NCBI GenBank assembly: GCA_964518725.1 | Contig: CAZFKP010000011.1 | Coordinates: 1 to 64,000 of the forward strand | Source: JANRKF01 sp964518725 | Lineage (GTDB): Bacteria; Pseudomonadota; Alphaproteobacteria; Rickettsiales; SXRF01 | Reading direction: 5' to 3' | Length of the DNA stretch: 64,000 bases | Shown here: positions 25,009-31,902 of the stretch, one piece after another | How the letters are laid out: each line of letters starts with the position of its first letter | How positions within the stretch are numbered: the first letter of the stretch is position 1 | The notes under the pieces: model-generated | What the model saw: the letters and a program-made list of their open reading frames with translations, nothing else | Told to the model about the DNA's origin: nothing | Database searches by the model: none | Translations under genes and position numbers: made by a program

Positions 25009-25093
25009 GCCCCTGTGGTGGAATTGGTAGACGCGCTGCACTCAAAATGCAGTATCTTCGGATGTGCCCGTTCGAGTCGGGCCAGGGGCACCA
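25009..25093 (+). tRNA. tRNA-Leu (anticodon CAA), intact copy inside the island
   Basis: The 85-base gene folds as a class II tRNA. The acceptor GCCCCTG pairs with CAGGGGC; the D arm contains GGTAGACGC; the anticodon stem CTGCA/TGCAG encloses CTCAAAA, anticodon CAA; a variable arm TATCTTCGGATGT follows; the T arm is GCCCG-TTCGAGT-CGGGC. CCA is encoded. It differs in acceptor, anticodon stem and variable arm from the split tRNA-Leu, so it is not a simple duplicate. It decodes UUG and probably replaces the interrupted gene. Confidence 0.95.
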
Positions 25094-25128
25094 TTCTCAA
25101 TCAAATGAATAAATTTGCTCCGGCTGCT

Positions 25129-26382
25129 TTATTCAGCACCATCTTCACCTTCATCAAAGCCACAACCTCGCATAAACTCCCACGCCCTAAACCAATTATT
25201 GATTTCATTTATTTTCAACACCGATACATCCTCTTGATATTCAGGGTCGGCTTTGTTGCGTGCATAAATGCCATCTAAATGAGAAACATATGCCTCACGG
25301 AGCATTCCAGTTGGCCGGAAAGCAAAATTGTGTGTGGCGACTACTTCTACGAATGACGTTACCATGCCTTCCCACAGTGGCAGCTCAATCTCGCAGCCAT
25401 GATTATGTGTTAGGCATTCTCTCACAGCACGCTGGGCAATTCGTATCAACCGCCCCTCAAATCCAAGCATGGGGAATTCAAAAAATGTGCTTTTGTCATC
25501 CTCTGATAGCTGTTCTGTAATTGCAGTTGCATGCACTGGGGAGGAAAGCCTAAATGGATTTACAGCGCAAATAATGAGACTGTTGCGATAATATAAGGGT
25601 ATTTCTTTCCACGGCTTTCGTACAAAACAAAATCCGTGCAATCCCTCTGCTTCCATCAATTGCGCTGTATAATTGGATAGTTTTCTTAGGTGCTCTTTAG
25701 TCCAACTGTTTAGTGAACCATCATTTTCATGGCTATCAAACCACCCTTCTAGATCGTCAAAAGATGCAACCACGCATGACATATTTTCATGGGCGAGCAG
25801 ATTATTCGTGAATGCCTTAAAGTCTTCATCTGATGGCAAATGAAGATTAAGCTGTAGTGTGTTCAGTTCATCTCCAGAAAATTCTGGTCGATATACAACT
25901 ATATCTCTGTCAGTAATCAAAAGGTCATACAGAAATGCTTGGCGTGTAATTTTTGCATCAAGAGGTGCAACCAAAATATTGGCGATATCTTTCCGTCCAG
26001 AACCAGAAAATGTATCTGCAATATAGTTGCTGTAGGCAAACAGTTCGGAGAACGCATTTCTTTCTGCGGGTTTATTAACCTTCAATTCAAGTATAAACAA
26101 GCCATCTTCATGCGTTCCTAAGAAGTCTAATTCCATAGGAGTGGTTTTATCGGTAGGTAATTTTAATTTACTTGCAATGAAATTGCCGTAGCGAACGGAA
26201 TTATGCACCTGAGCAATTTTTGAGAGAGCTTTTCTTTTAATTATTTTCCAAAGAAAGAAATCTTCTTCCGCTATTTCGCAATCGTCTACATTGTCGATTG
26301 CTGGACAATCTACTATCAGATTCTCCAGCCCTACAGTGTGTATATAATTATGAACTTCTTCTTCTGAAAACTTTGTAGACAT
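25129..26382 (-). CDS. Candidate PD-(D/E)XK nuclease-fold protein
   Basis: A 417-residue cytoplasmic protein I cannot assign to a named family. Residues about 82-103 read MELDFLGTHEDGLFILELKVN, which fits the core of the PD-(D/E)XK nuclease superfamily: an Asp at the end of one strand (ELDFLG) and E-x-K on the next (LELK), followed by a helix with NAFSELFAYSNYI. The remaining 300 residues are helical and mixed, without a recognised domain. Codon use and base composition are AT-rich compared with all flanking chromosomal genes, and the gene lies alone near the left end of a tRNA island, the usual position of defence cargo. A defence role is inferred from fold and location; it could also act in element maintenance. 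Confidence 0.7.
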   Translation of the reverse strand: MSTKFSEEEVHNYIHTVGLENLIVDCPAIDNVDDCEIAEEDFFLWKIIKRKALSKIAQVHNSVRYGNFIASKLKLPTDKTTPMELDFLGTHEDGLFILELKVNKPAERNAFSELFAYSNYIADTFSGSGRKDIANILVAPLDAKITRQAFLYDLLITDRDIVVYRPEFSGDELNTLQLNLHLPSDEDFKAFTNNLLAHENMSCVVASFDDLEGWFDSHENDGSLNSWTKEHLRKLSNYTAQLMEAEGLHGFCFVRKPWKEIPLYYRNSLIICAVNPFRLSSPVHATAITEQLSEDDKSTFFEFPMLGFEGRLIRIAQRAVRECLTHNHGCEIELPLWEGMVTSFVEVVATHNFAFRPTGMLREAYVSHLDGIYARNKADPEYQEDVSVLKINEINNWFRAWEFMRGCGFDEGEDGAE

Positions 26383-26429
26383 TTTTTACAGCCCGTTATG
26401 TGGGAATATATGCTTATTTAGCCGCGGCT

Positions 26430-26536
26430 CTTTATTATAGCTTCCCCATCGGAAACTATAATAACGAACCCTCTTATTATACCTTTCGGCACTTAAACTA
26501 TAATAAGGAGCGATTTTGACGATTCTTATTATAGTT
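26430..26536. repeat. Array of alternating inverted TTATTATA / TATAATAA motifs
   Basis: Five half-sites alternate in orientation: TTATTATAG at 26432, CTATAATAA at 26456, TTATTATA at 26474, CTATAATAA at 26498 and TTATTATAG at 26526. The first pair forms a near-perfect 14-bp hairpin with a CCATC loop; the fourth and fifth form a 16-bp stem with a longer spacer. The first two pairs are a 42-bp tandem unit. The array sits downstream of the DUF3299 gene and upstream of the nuclease-like gene, both on the minus strand, so it could be a terminator, an operator array or a structured RNA leader. Confidence 0.7.
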
Positions 26537-26558
26537 TAGGTTGAAACGCATAAATAAG

Positions 26559-27053
26559 CTATTTTATCTCGGCATTTTTGAGGAAATAATACACACCGTT
26601 GGGGTCTTTATCTGCTAGTTCCAGCGTGCCTTTGAGGGTGATTTCATCCCAAGAAAAAGCTATCGGTTTTTTGGTGCGTACTTCGACAACCAGTGACGGT
26701 GGGATGTGATAATGAAACGGGCATGATGGCGGAAATGGTCCGATCAGGAAATTGGCCTGTTTCTCGGATTGCTCCAGCGGGAACATGAAGCCGTAGAGCG
26801 TTACTTCCTTGCCGTTTAATTCTTTTATCTTGTCGGTGAATATCGGTGTCACCTCAAACGAATAGCCGCCCTCCGGAAAGGTTACCTTCTTTTGCTTTTC
26901 TTTCGTCTCCAGAAAAATGTCCCACGGCAGCGCATCGCCTTTCACTTTGGGAAGCGGTGGCATCTTCGGAATTGAATCCGGCGCATCCTGCACCGTTAGC
27001 GCCAATGCTGGACTTGCCAGAAGCAACAGGAACACCAGCAGTAATCGGCGCAT
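26559..27053 (-). CDS. DUF3299-type periplasmic protein of the zinc-limitation operon
   Basis: A 164-residue exported protein. Residues 1-18 (MRRLLLVFLLLLASPALA) are a Sec signal peptide. The mature part has the features of DUF3299 proteins: LNGKEVTLYGFMFPLEQ, FLIGPFPPSCPFHYHIPPSLVVEV with Cys and two His that could bind metal, and TLKGTLELADKDPNGVYYFLKNAEI. The fold resembles a small beta-barrel (OB-like). ATG 27053 is separated from the permease stop (TAG) by one base. From memory, genes of this family accompany MacB-like permease/ATPase pairs induced by zinc limitation, for example in Pseudomonas aeruginosa PA4063-PA4066; here the same pairing is seen under a Zur-type gene. Confidence 0.8.
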   Translation of the reverse strand: MRRLLLVFLLLLASPALALTVQDAPDSIPKMPPLPKVKGDALPWDIFLETKEKQKKVTFPEGGYSFEVTPIFTDKIKELNGKEVTLYGFMFPLEQSEKQANFLIGPFPPSCPFHYHIPPSLVVEVRTKKPIAFSWDEITLKGTLELADKDPNGVYYFLKNAEIK

Positions 27054-27054
27054 A

Positions 27055-28359
27055 CTATCCCCTTGCCAGCGTGCGGCTGACATCCACCCGGTAGGCAGCA
27101 AGTGCTGGAAGCAGTGCCACGACCAGCCCTAAAACGAACAAACTGGCGGCAACAGAAATTTCTGCCGCGAGAAAATTAAGCGGCGAAAAGCCAATGTCTT
27201 TCAAGCCATGAGCCAACATAGGTAGTGCCGCCAGCGTCAGATGACTTATCAGTAAACCGCCCACAATACCCGCAGCCAGCAACAGCCCAGCTTCAATCAG
27301 GATTTGCTTCACAAGCGTGGCTTTCGATGCACCCATCACGCGCATGAGCGCCGCATCATATTTGCGCTCCTGCATGGACTGATAGATGGCAACCAGCATA
27401 CCGATCACGGCGCTGGCCATCAGCAATCCACCAAAGAATTTAAGCGTATCCAGCCCCATGCCAAGTAGCGACAGCAACCGCGCTGTTTCAAAAGCAGGGC
27501 TTGCGGCTTGCATGGATGTGCCACGGTTGATTTCACGCGGCAGCGACATGGCGGCTATCTTGCTGTTAAAGGTGATGAGCAGTGCGGTAATCTCGTCGCT
27601 GGCTTCGATTTCATTCCCATGTTTCTCATGCGCTTCATGCTCATCTTCATCGTGATCTGCATGTTTTTCATGGTCGTGTTCGTCATGATGTCCGTGCTCT
27701 TCGTGCGCTTCCTCTTTATGCTCGTCATGATGGTGATGCGCCTCGCTGCCATGCACTTTCCACACGCTTTCTACAGGTGTAAGAATCAGGCGATCAAGCA
27801 CGGTGCCGGTGGGTTTTAGGATGCCCACTACTTGGTACGGCGTATCGGCATGCACATCATCACTTTCCGTCAGACCGTGGCTTCCGGCAAAGCTCGCATT
27901 CATCTTAAGCCCTGTTTCAGCCGCCACACGTGCGCCCACCACGGCCTGCATCGGCTTGGTGAATACTTCGCCCTCAACGAGTTCGGCTTGATAGTGTGTG
28001 ATGTAGCTGGCTTCTGTGCCCACAATTCTAAAACCGTGATAGCTGTCACCCAGCGCAAGCGGAATTGCCTGTTTCACCTGCTTGTGTTTGCGTAAGTTCT
28101 CAGCTTCGGTAACAGGAATGTTTCCAGTAGGAATATCCATGTGGTAGATGGAAGAAAGAATCAGCTGCAATGGGCTGCCTTTCGCGCCCACAACAAGATC
28201 AAAGCCACGCGCATCCTGCGAGAGCCGCTCTTCTGCTTGATGATTAAAATGCAGCAACAGTGAAATCGTCGCAACGCCAAGCGCAAGCAACACCACCAAA
28301 AGGGTGCTGGTAAGCCTTCGTGCGCGGATATAGGAAAGACTTAAACTAAACAGATTCAT
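27055..28359 (-). CDS. FtsX/MacB-like ABC permease with His-rich periplasmic segment
   Basis: A 434-residue permease of the MacB/FtsX class: an N-terminal membrane segment (TSTLLVVLLALGVATISLLLHF), a large periplasmic domain, and three C-terminal membrane segments (FFGGLLMASAVIGMLVAIYQ, IEAGLLLAAGIVGGLLISHL and VAASLFVLGLVVALLPALAAY). Residues about 208-255 of the periplasmic domain are a run of His, Asp and Glu (for example EAHHHHDEHKEE), an obvious metal-binding tether. MacB-type systems act on periplasmic substrates rather than moving ions through the membrane, so a role in handling a zinc-binding protein or complex is as likely as zinc import. It overlaps the ATPase gene by ATGA. Confidence 0.88.
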   Translation of the reverse strand: MNLFSLSLSYIRARRLTSTLLVVLLALGVATISLLLHFNHQAEERLSQDARGFDLVVGAKGSPLQLILSSIYHMDIPTGNIPVTEAENLRKHKQVKQAIPLALGDSYHGFRIVGTEASYITHYQAELVEGEVFTKPMQAVVGARVAAETGLKMNASFAGSHGLTESDDVHADTPYQVVGILKPTGTVLDRLILTPVESVWKVHGSEAHHHHDEHKEEAHEEHGHHDEHDHEKHADHDEDEHEAHEKHGNEIEASDEITALLITFNSKIAAMSLPREINRGTSMQAASPAFETARLLSLLGMGLDTLKFFGGLLMASAVIGMLVAIYQSMQERKYDAALMRVMGASKATLVKQILIEAGLLLAAGIVGGLLISHLTLAALPMLAHGLKDIGFSPLNFLAAEISVAASLFVLGLVVALLPALAAYRVDVSRTLARG

Positions 28360-29006
28360 GCTGCCTGCCTCACATTGTTTTGCAGTTCAATTCGGTGTGC
28401 AAAGCGGGTTTTGATACGTTGGTCATGGGTAGCAATCACCAGTGTTGCGCCACATTCCTGCGCCTGTGCTTCCAGCAGATTCAGGGTTTCTTCGCAATGC
28501 GCATCATCCAGTGCGCTTGTTGGCTCATCCGCTAAAATCCATTTAGGCTTATTCACTACCGCACGCGCAATCGCCACGCGCTGCGCCTGACCCACGCTGA
28601 GCTGGTGCGGATAGCGTTCGGCTTTATCCGCAAGCCCAAGACTGCTAAGTAAATACTGGATGCGCGAATCATCGGTTGGTACACCCGCCATCGTTTGTGC
28701 CAGCCGAAGATTATCCTGCACGGTAAGCGCCTTCACCAGATGCAGCGTCTGAAACACCATGCCGATATTGCGTCCGCGCCAGCTATCCATTGCCGCGCCA
28801 GAAAGTGCAGCAATATTCTGACCATCGATTTCTATCGTCCCGCTGCTCGGCGTTAGCAACCCTGCAAGCAGATGTAGCAGTGTGGTTTTACCGCTACCGG
28901 AAGCGCCAAGCATCAATGCATGCCGGCCTGTTTCGACCTTCCAGTTCAGCGTATCCAGAATGGTTGCGCCTTGAATCTGAAAAGATAGGCCTTTAAGTTC
29001 AATCAT
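28356..29006 (-). CDS. ABC transporter ATP-binding protein, MacB/LolD type
   Basis: A 216-residue ATPase with Walker A GASGSGKTTLLHLLAGLL, Q-loop MVFQTLHLVKALTV, signature LSVGQAQRVAIARA, Walker B WILADEPTSALD, and H-loop LVIATHDQRIKTR. Size and the DxxxxC-terminal end fit the LolD/MacB/FtsE class that pairs with FtsX-like permeases. ATG 29006 is chosen because it overlaps the regulator stop codon as ATGA; five upstream in-frame codons are inside the regulator. It is the ATPase for the permease at 27055-28359. Confidence 0.92.
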   Translation of the reverse strand: MIELKGLSFQIQGATILDTLNWKVETGRHALMLGASGSGKTTLLHLLAGLLTPSSGTIEIDGQNIAALSGAAMDSWRGRNIGMVFQTLHLVKALTVQDNLRLAQTMAGVPTDDSRIQYLLSSLGLADKAERYPHQLSVGQAQRVAIARAVVNKPKWILADEPTSALDDAHCEETLNLLEAQAQECGATLVIATHDQRIKTRFAHRIELQNNVRQAA

Positions 29007-29407
29007 GCCGCCTCCACGCAATTTTCACAGGTGACAGGAAGCTCCACAACGGCTGATTTGCTTAGATTCACATGTAGTTTTCGGAGTTTGGTCAGGTGGT
29101 GAATCACTGCGTGGTCATGTAATTCATCCACCCGCTTGCAGCCCTTACACACGGTAAGCACCGATACATCATGGTGGTGATCCGCTGTGCACGCACAAGC
29201 CACAAACGCATTCAGTTCGTTGATTTTATGCGCGGAGCCGTTTTTCATCAACGTTTCCAATGCTCGGTAGACAATCGGTGAGCTTTTAATCCCGAACTTT
29301 TTCACTTTTTCTAAAATAGCATAGGCGCTCATCGGCTGCCCGCTCTTCTGCAGGCAGCTTAAGACCAGCGCATCTGCTGGTTTAGGAAGGGTAGAAGGTC
29401 TAGCCAT
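29003..29407 (-). CDS. zur: Zur-type Fur-family zinc-responsive repressor
   Basis: A 134-residue Fur-family regulator. Residues 1-60 form the winged helix (SAYAILEKVKKFGIKSSPIVYRALETLMKNG). The dimerisation domain has zinc ligands: FVACACTADHHHDVSV, a first CxxC (CKGC) and a second CxxC (CENC) near the C-terminus, the usual structural zinc site. The AYAIL and YRALETLMKNG pattern matches Zur better than Fur. It is the first gene of a four-gene operon (zur, ATPase, permease, DUF3299), with an operator 21 bases upstream of its ATG, so it should repress itself and release the operon when zinc is scarce. Confidence 0.88.
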   Translation of the reverse strand: MARPSTLPKPADALVLSCLQKSGQPMSAYAILEKVKKFGIKSSPIVYRALETLMKNGSAHKINELNAFVACACTADHHHDVSVLTVCKGCKRVDELHDHAVIHHLTKLRKLHVNLSKSAVVELPVTCENCVEAA

Positions 29408-29427
29408 TGGGTTGCTCCATCAAATAG

Positions 29428-29448
29428 GTTTGTTACATTACAACAAAC
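29428..29448. promoter_or_regulatory. Zur-type operator 1, upstream of zur
   Basis: A 21-bp inverted repeat, GTTTGTT and AACAAAC arms around ACATTAC. The inner 15 bases TGTTACATTACAACA match the general Zur pattern TGTTATAnTATAACA at most positions. It is centred about 31 bases before the zur start. An identical copy lies at 29486-29506. Confidence 0.8.
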
Positions 29449-29485
29449 TTCTTTACATGCAACTGGTTTCTCATTAAAAACCTAC

Positions 29486-29506
29486 GTTTGTTACATTACA
29501 ACAAAC
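29486..29506. promoter_or_regulatory. Zur-type operator 2, upstream of the membrane protein gene
   Basis: Identical over 21 bases to operator 1. It ends 7 bases before the ATG at 29514, so binding would cover the start region of the plus-strand transcript. The centres of the two operators are 58 bases apart, controlling both divergent units from one intergenic region. Confidence 0.8.
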
Positions 29507-29513
29507 ATGGCCA

Positions 29514-29912
29514 ATGTCTAAACAACATAAAATTGCTCTTACACTCACGCTGCTTTTGGCACTGATGCTAATGGCGCTCGGGCTGTATATGCTCACGCTT
29601 GCCGACATTGTTCGGTTTCGGCAGTGGCCGTATTATATGCTGCCACGAGGTGAGATCATCATCGCAGTCGGCATAGCGCTTGCGGTGTTTTGCAAACAGG
29701 TCAGTCACTATCTGTTGTGGCTCGGAAAGAAGCTATACCGCATGATTGCAGCACTAATGATCTTTGCCCTGATAGGCGCAGACGGGTTGCTACATGTGTT
29801 CAGCATTCCGCATGTGGAAGGGTGGTGGCTATCCCTTGCCAGCAGCTTGATCGCCGCCAGTGGCATTAGCGCATGGGTTGAGAAATATAAAAAGCGCCAC
29901 AGCCATGAATAA
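29514..29912 (+). CDS. Small membrane protein under Zur-type control
   Basis: A 132-residue protein with four predicted membrane segments (LTLTLLLALMLMALGLYMLTL, GEIIIAVGIALAVFC, MIAALMIFALIGADGLLHVF and WWLSLASSLIAASGISAWV) and a short basic C-terminus ending KKRHSHE. I know no family for it. The ATG lies 7 bases after operator 2, so the transcript leader is very short or absent. The last 8 bases overlap the next gene, so the two are co-expressed under zinc limitation if the operator reading is right. Confidence 0.75.
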   Translation: MSKQHKIALTLTLLLALMLMALGLYMLTLADIVRFRQWPYYMLPRGEIIIAVGIALAVFCKQVSHYLLWLGKKLYRMIAALMIFALIGADGLLHVFSIPHVEGWWLSLASSLIAASGISAWVEKYKKRHSHE

Positions 29913-30873
29913 CCCAACCACAGAACAATCAGAGCAGCGTAAAACCGAGCAGCAGCGGGCGGAGGACATTGCGTACACCATCAACCATTCGCTTTATTGC
30001 ACGCTCACTGATTTTCTAAACCCGCCGATCAATGCAGCAACGGATGGCTGGCTGCGCTGGCTGATTCCTGGCTGCGGGCATGACCATAGCAAGGATGGCG
30101 GCCACCATCACCATCACGACCACGATAATCACCATGAGCATGGAACAAGCTGCAAGCACCATCATCACGAAGCCCCAAAAACACGGTGGGAAAAAGTAAA
30201 AGCCGCAAGCAAACAGGCGTTCTCTAAAGAGCGTTTTATACAATACGCTAAAGGTGAGTTCATCGGTGATTTTGGTGCTGTGCCACTCACCATCGGGGTG
30301 CAGCGCATGTTCCCGAATTTTATGAATGGTGTACGTAAGCTGTGCGAGCCTATTATGCGCCCAATTTTCAAATGGGGCGTAGAGCGCGACAGTAAAAACT
30401 GGGCAAAGAAACACAATGTTGCCGCTGATTCGCAGGAATATAAAGATCACGCCACAAAAGTGTATGAATATGAAATGAGCCACTTCCCGCAGGCAGTTGT
30501 ATGGACTGGGTTTTCGCTTGGCCTCAACACAGGCTATCAGATGTGGGCGGATAAAACACCCATGCCTTTTTCCAGCAAGTTCGCGCTCAAAAGCAGCTCG
30601 GTACTTTCCGGTGTATTGGTAACAGCTGGCGTAGTGGTCGCCGCCCGTGCGCTTGCACCAAACAAGATGCACTCTTTCGATATGTGGACGGGAGAGAAAG
30701 CCATCCTCCCCGCCACCAAAGCCGTGGGCAAGCTGTTCGGCGTGAAAGAGGAAGATGTCGAACGCATGAAAAAGACGCATGATCAATTAGAAGATGCTGC
30801 ACCAACGTGGAAAGCACGCATAGAAAATCAGCAATCACAAGAAGATAATTTTCATGGTATTCTCGGCTGGTAG
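29905..30873 (+). CDS. Unrecognised His-rich, membrane-associated protein under Zur-type control
   Basis: A 322-residue protein without an N-terminal signal peptide. Residues 60-90 are a His/Asp-rich segment (GHDHSKDGGHHHHHDHDNHH is part of it) that should bind zinc or similar ions. After it come a charged helix (KTRWEKVKAASKQAFSKERF), a weakly hydrophobic stretch around IGDFGAVPLTIGVQRMF, and two likely membrane or buried segments (AVVWTGFSLGLNTGY and VLSGVLVTAGVVVAARAL). The C-terminus is charged. The start overlaps the preceding membrane protein gene. The stop codon TAG lies inside a tRNA-Leu-like fragment (30868-30892), so its end was shaped by the insertion. Function unknown; a metal store, chaperone or membrane sensor would all fit. 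Confidence 0.75.
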   Translation: MNNPTTEQSEQRKTEQQRAEDIAYTINHSLYCTLTDFLNPPINAATDGWLRWLIPGCGHDHSKDGGHHHHHDHDNHHEHGTSCKHHHHEAPKTRWEKVKAASKQAFSKERFIQYAKGEFIGDFGAVPLTIGVQRMFPNFMNGVRKLCEPIMRPIFKWGVERDSKNWAKKHNVAADSQEYKDHATKVYEYEMSHFPQAVVWTGFSLGLNTGYQMWADKTPMPFSSKFALKSSSVLSGVLVTAGVVVAARALAPNKMHSFDMWTGEKAILPATKAVGKLFGVKEEDVERMKKTHDQLEDAAPTWKARIENQQSQEDNFHGILGW

Positions 30874-30892
30874 ACGCGTGTGACTGAAAATC
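30868..30892 (+). pseudogene. tRNA-Leu-like 5' fragment at right island end
   Basis: TGGTAGACGCG at 30868-30878 is identical to the D-arm of both tRNA-Leu copies. Three bases later GACTGAAAATC matches the anticodon-loop core GACTCAAAATC of the right tRNA half with one change. Spacing between the two blocks is the same as in the left 5' half. It is followed 18 bases later by the right 25-bp repeat. Confidence 0.6.
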
Positions 30893-30910
30893 ATACTCAA
30901 GTTTATAAAA

Positions 30911-30935
30911 TTCTGGTCGGCACATAGTCGGCACG
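30911..30935 (+). repeat. Right copy of 25-bp direct repeat, island end
   Basis: Identical to 24972-24996. It lies 128 bases before the 3' tRNA half. The sequence between it and the tRNA half (30936-31063) shows no gene. Confidence 0.8.
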
Positions 30936-31063
30936 GTGGGTGGGAATTCATGCTAAATGGTGGGAAATGGTAGTAATGCACGTTTTCGTGAATGGCCCGA
31001 AAATCCTTGCCTCATAGCGTTAGATGGGGATATAAAGTAACGAGTAGTAACGCCCTCAAATAT

Positions 31064-31120
31064 GACTCAAAATCTTGTATCCGCAAGGGTGTGCCGGTTC
31101 GATTCCGGCTCGGGGCACCA
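31064..31120 (+). pseudogene. 3' half of the split tRNA-Leu(CAA)
   Basis: Starts in the anticodon loop (GACTCAAAA), continues through the 3' anticodon stem TCTTG, a variable arm TATCCGCAAGGGTGT, the T arm GCCGG-TTCGATT-CCGGC, acceptor TCGGGGC, discriminator A and CCA. Upstream bases do not pair as a tRNA 5' half. Its acceptor pairs with the fragment at 24835, not with the intact tRNA at 25009. Confidence 0.85.
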
Positions 31121-31201
31121 CAAAATCTTCCTTCTGCAGGCTATTCTTTCGGACAGAAAACAAAAAATCCATTACGATCCACCGGAAAAAGGTGCCCGAA
31201 C

Positions 31202-31900
31202 ATGCGTTATCGCCATCGCGTCAGACCTCACGCACGCACGCCATTTCATGGCGGCGTGGCGTTTATGCTGAACCTGGTGCGCGTGACGCTCGGCGGCGAG
31301 CGCCTGCATAACCTCATCAAAGAATTATCCGCGCCGCTCGAACAGCTCGCCGATACGTATGGCAGAACGCTGCGGGTGCTCGATTACGGGTGCGGAAACA
31401 TGGAAATCTCCCGCGCATTATTATCCACCAACCGCATTGCGTCATTGGTTGCAGCGGACACGTATGCGAACCCGGAAACAGGCGGCCACGAATACGTGCA
31501 GCTTACACCGGGGACGCCCCTCCCCTTTGCCGGGCAGCATTTCGACGTGGCGATGGTCGTCGATGTCCTTCACCATGCCGGGATTGGGCAGACGGCCGCC
31601 ATTCTTGCAGATATTGGCCGCTGCGCCAGCCATGTTGTTGTCAAAGACCACCTGGAATTCGGGTTCGTGTCGCGTCAGCTATTGCGCCTCGCCGATTGGT
31701 ATGGCAACTGGGCGGATGGCGTCGCCATCCCGGCGCGTTACTTTACACGGGATGCATGGCAACAAACCGTCCGGCAGTCGGGGCTCACGCAGGTCTCTTT
31801 CGTCACGCCGGTGCGAATTCATCATGGTATTTTCGGGTTAATCATCCCGCCGCGCTATCATTTCATCGCCGTGTTGCAATCGGCCGGAAAAAATGCCTAG
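31202..31900 (+). CDS. Class I SAM-dependent methyltransferase
   Basis: A 232-residue protein with methyltransferase motif I VLDYGCGNMEISRALL (residues about 60-75), motif II region SLVAADTY, and motif III/IV HFDVAMVVDVLHHAG. This is the common Methyltransf_11 pattern for small-molecule methylation. The C-terminal SFVTPVRIHHGIFGLIIPPRYHFIAVL is of the type found in lipid- or polyketide-like substrate enzymes, but the substrate cannot be read. ATG 31202 is chosen because longer starts run through the tRNA 3' half. It is the first chromosomal gene after the island. Confidence 0.8.
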   Translation: MRYRHRVRPHARTPFHGGVAFMLNLVRVTLGGERLHNLIKELSAPLEQLADTYGRTLRVLDYGCGNMEISRALLSTNRIASLVAADTYANPETGGHEYVQLTPGTPLPFAGQHFDVAMVVDVLHHAGIGQTAAILADIGRCASHVVVKDHLEFGFVSRQLLRLADWYGNWADGVAIPARYFTRDAWQQTVRQSGLTQVSFVTPVRIHHGIFGLIIPPRYHFIAVLQSAGKNA

Positions 31901-31902
31901 GC

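Larger units (their letters stand above)
24865..31072. mobile_element. Genomic island inserted in the anticodon loop of a tRNA-Leu gene
   Basis: A 9-bp direct repeat GACTCAAAA, which is the tRNA anticodon-loop sequence, marks both junctions (24865-24873 and 31064-31072), and the two tRNA halves lie outward of it. A second 25-bp direct repeat, containing GTCGGCACATAGTCGGCAC, lies inside both ends (24972-24996 and 30911-30935) and has the tandem GTCGGCAC units expected of integrase arm sites. The island carries a spare tRNA-Leu, a nuclease-like gene, a structured repeat array and a zinc-limitation gene set. No integrase, relaxase or phage gene is visible, so it is probably a fixed remnant or was mobilised in trans. 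The nuclease-like gene is clearly AT-richer than the flanking chromosome. Confidence 0.75.

Noticed and set aside
24795..25100. Minus-strand frame of 101 codons over the tRNA-Leu region
   Set aside because: It is the reverse of the tRNA and the repeat; peptides such as CRPEPS come from the repeat, not from a gene.
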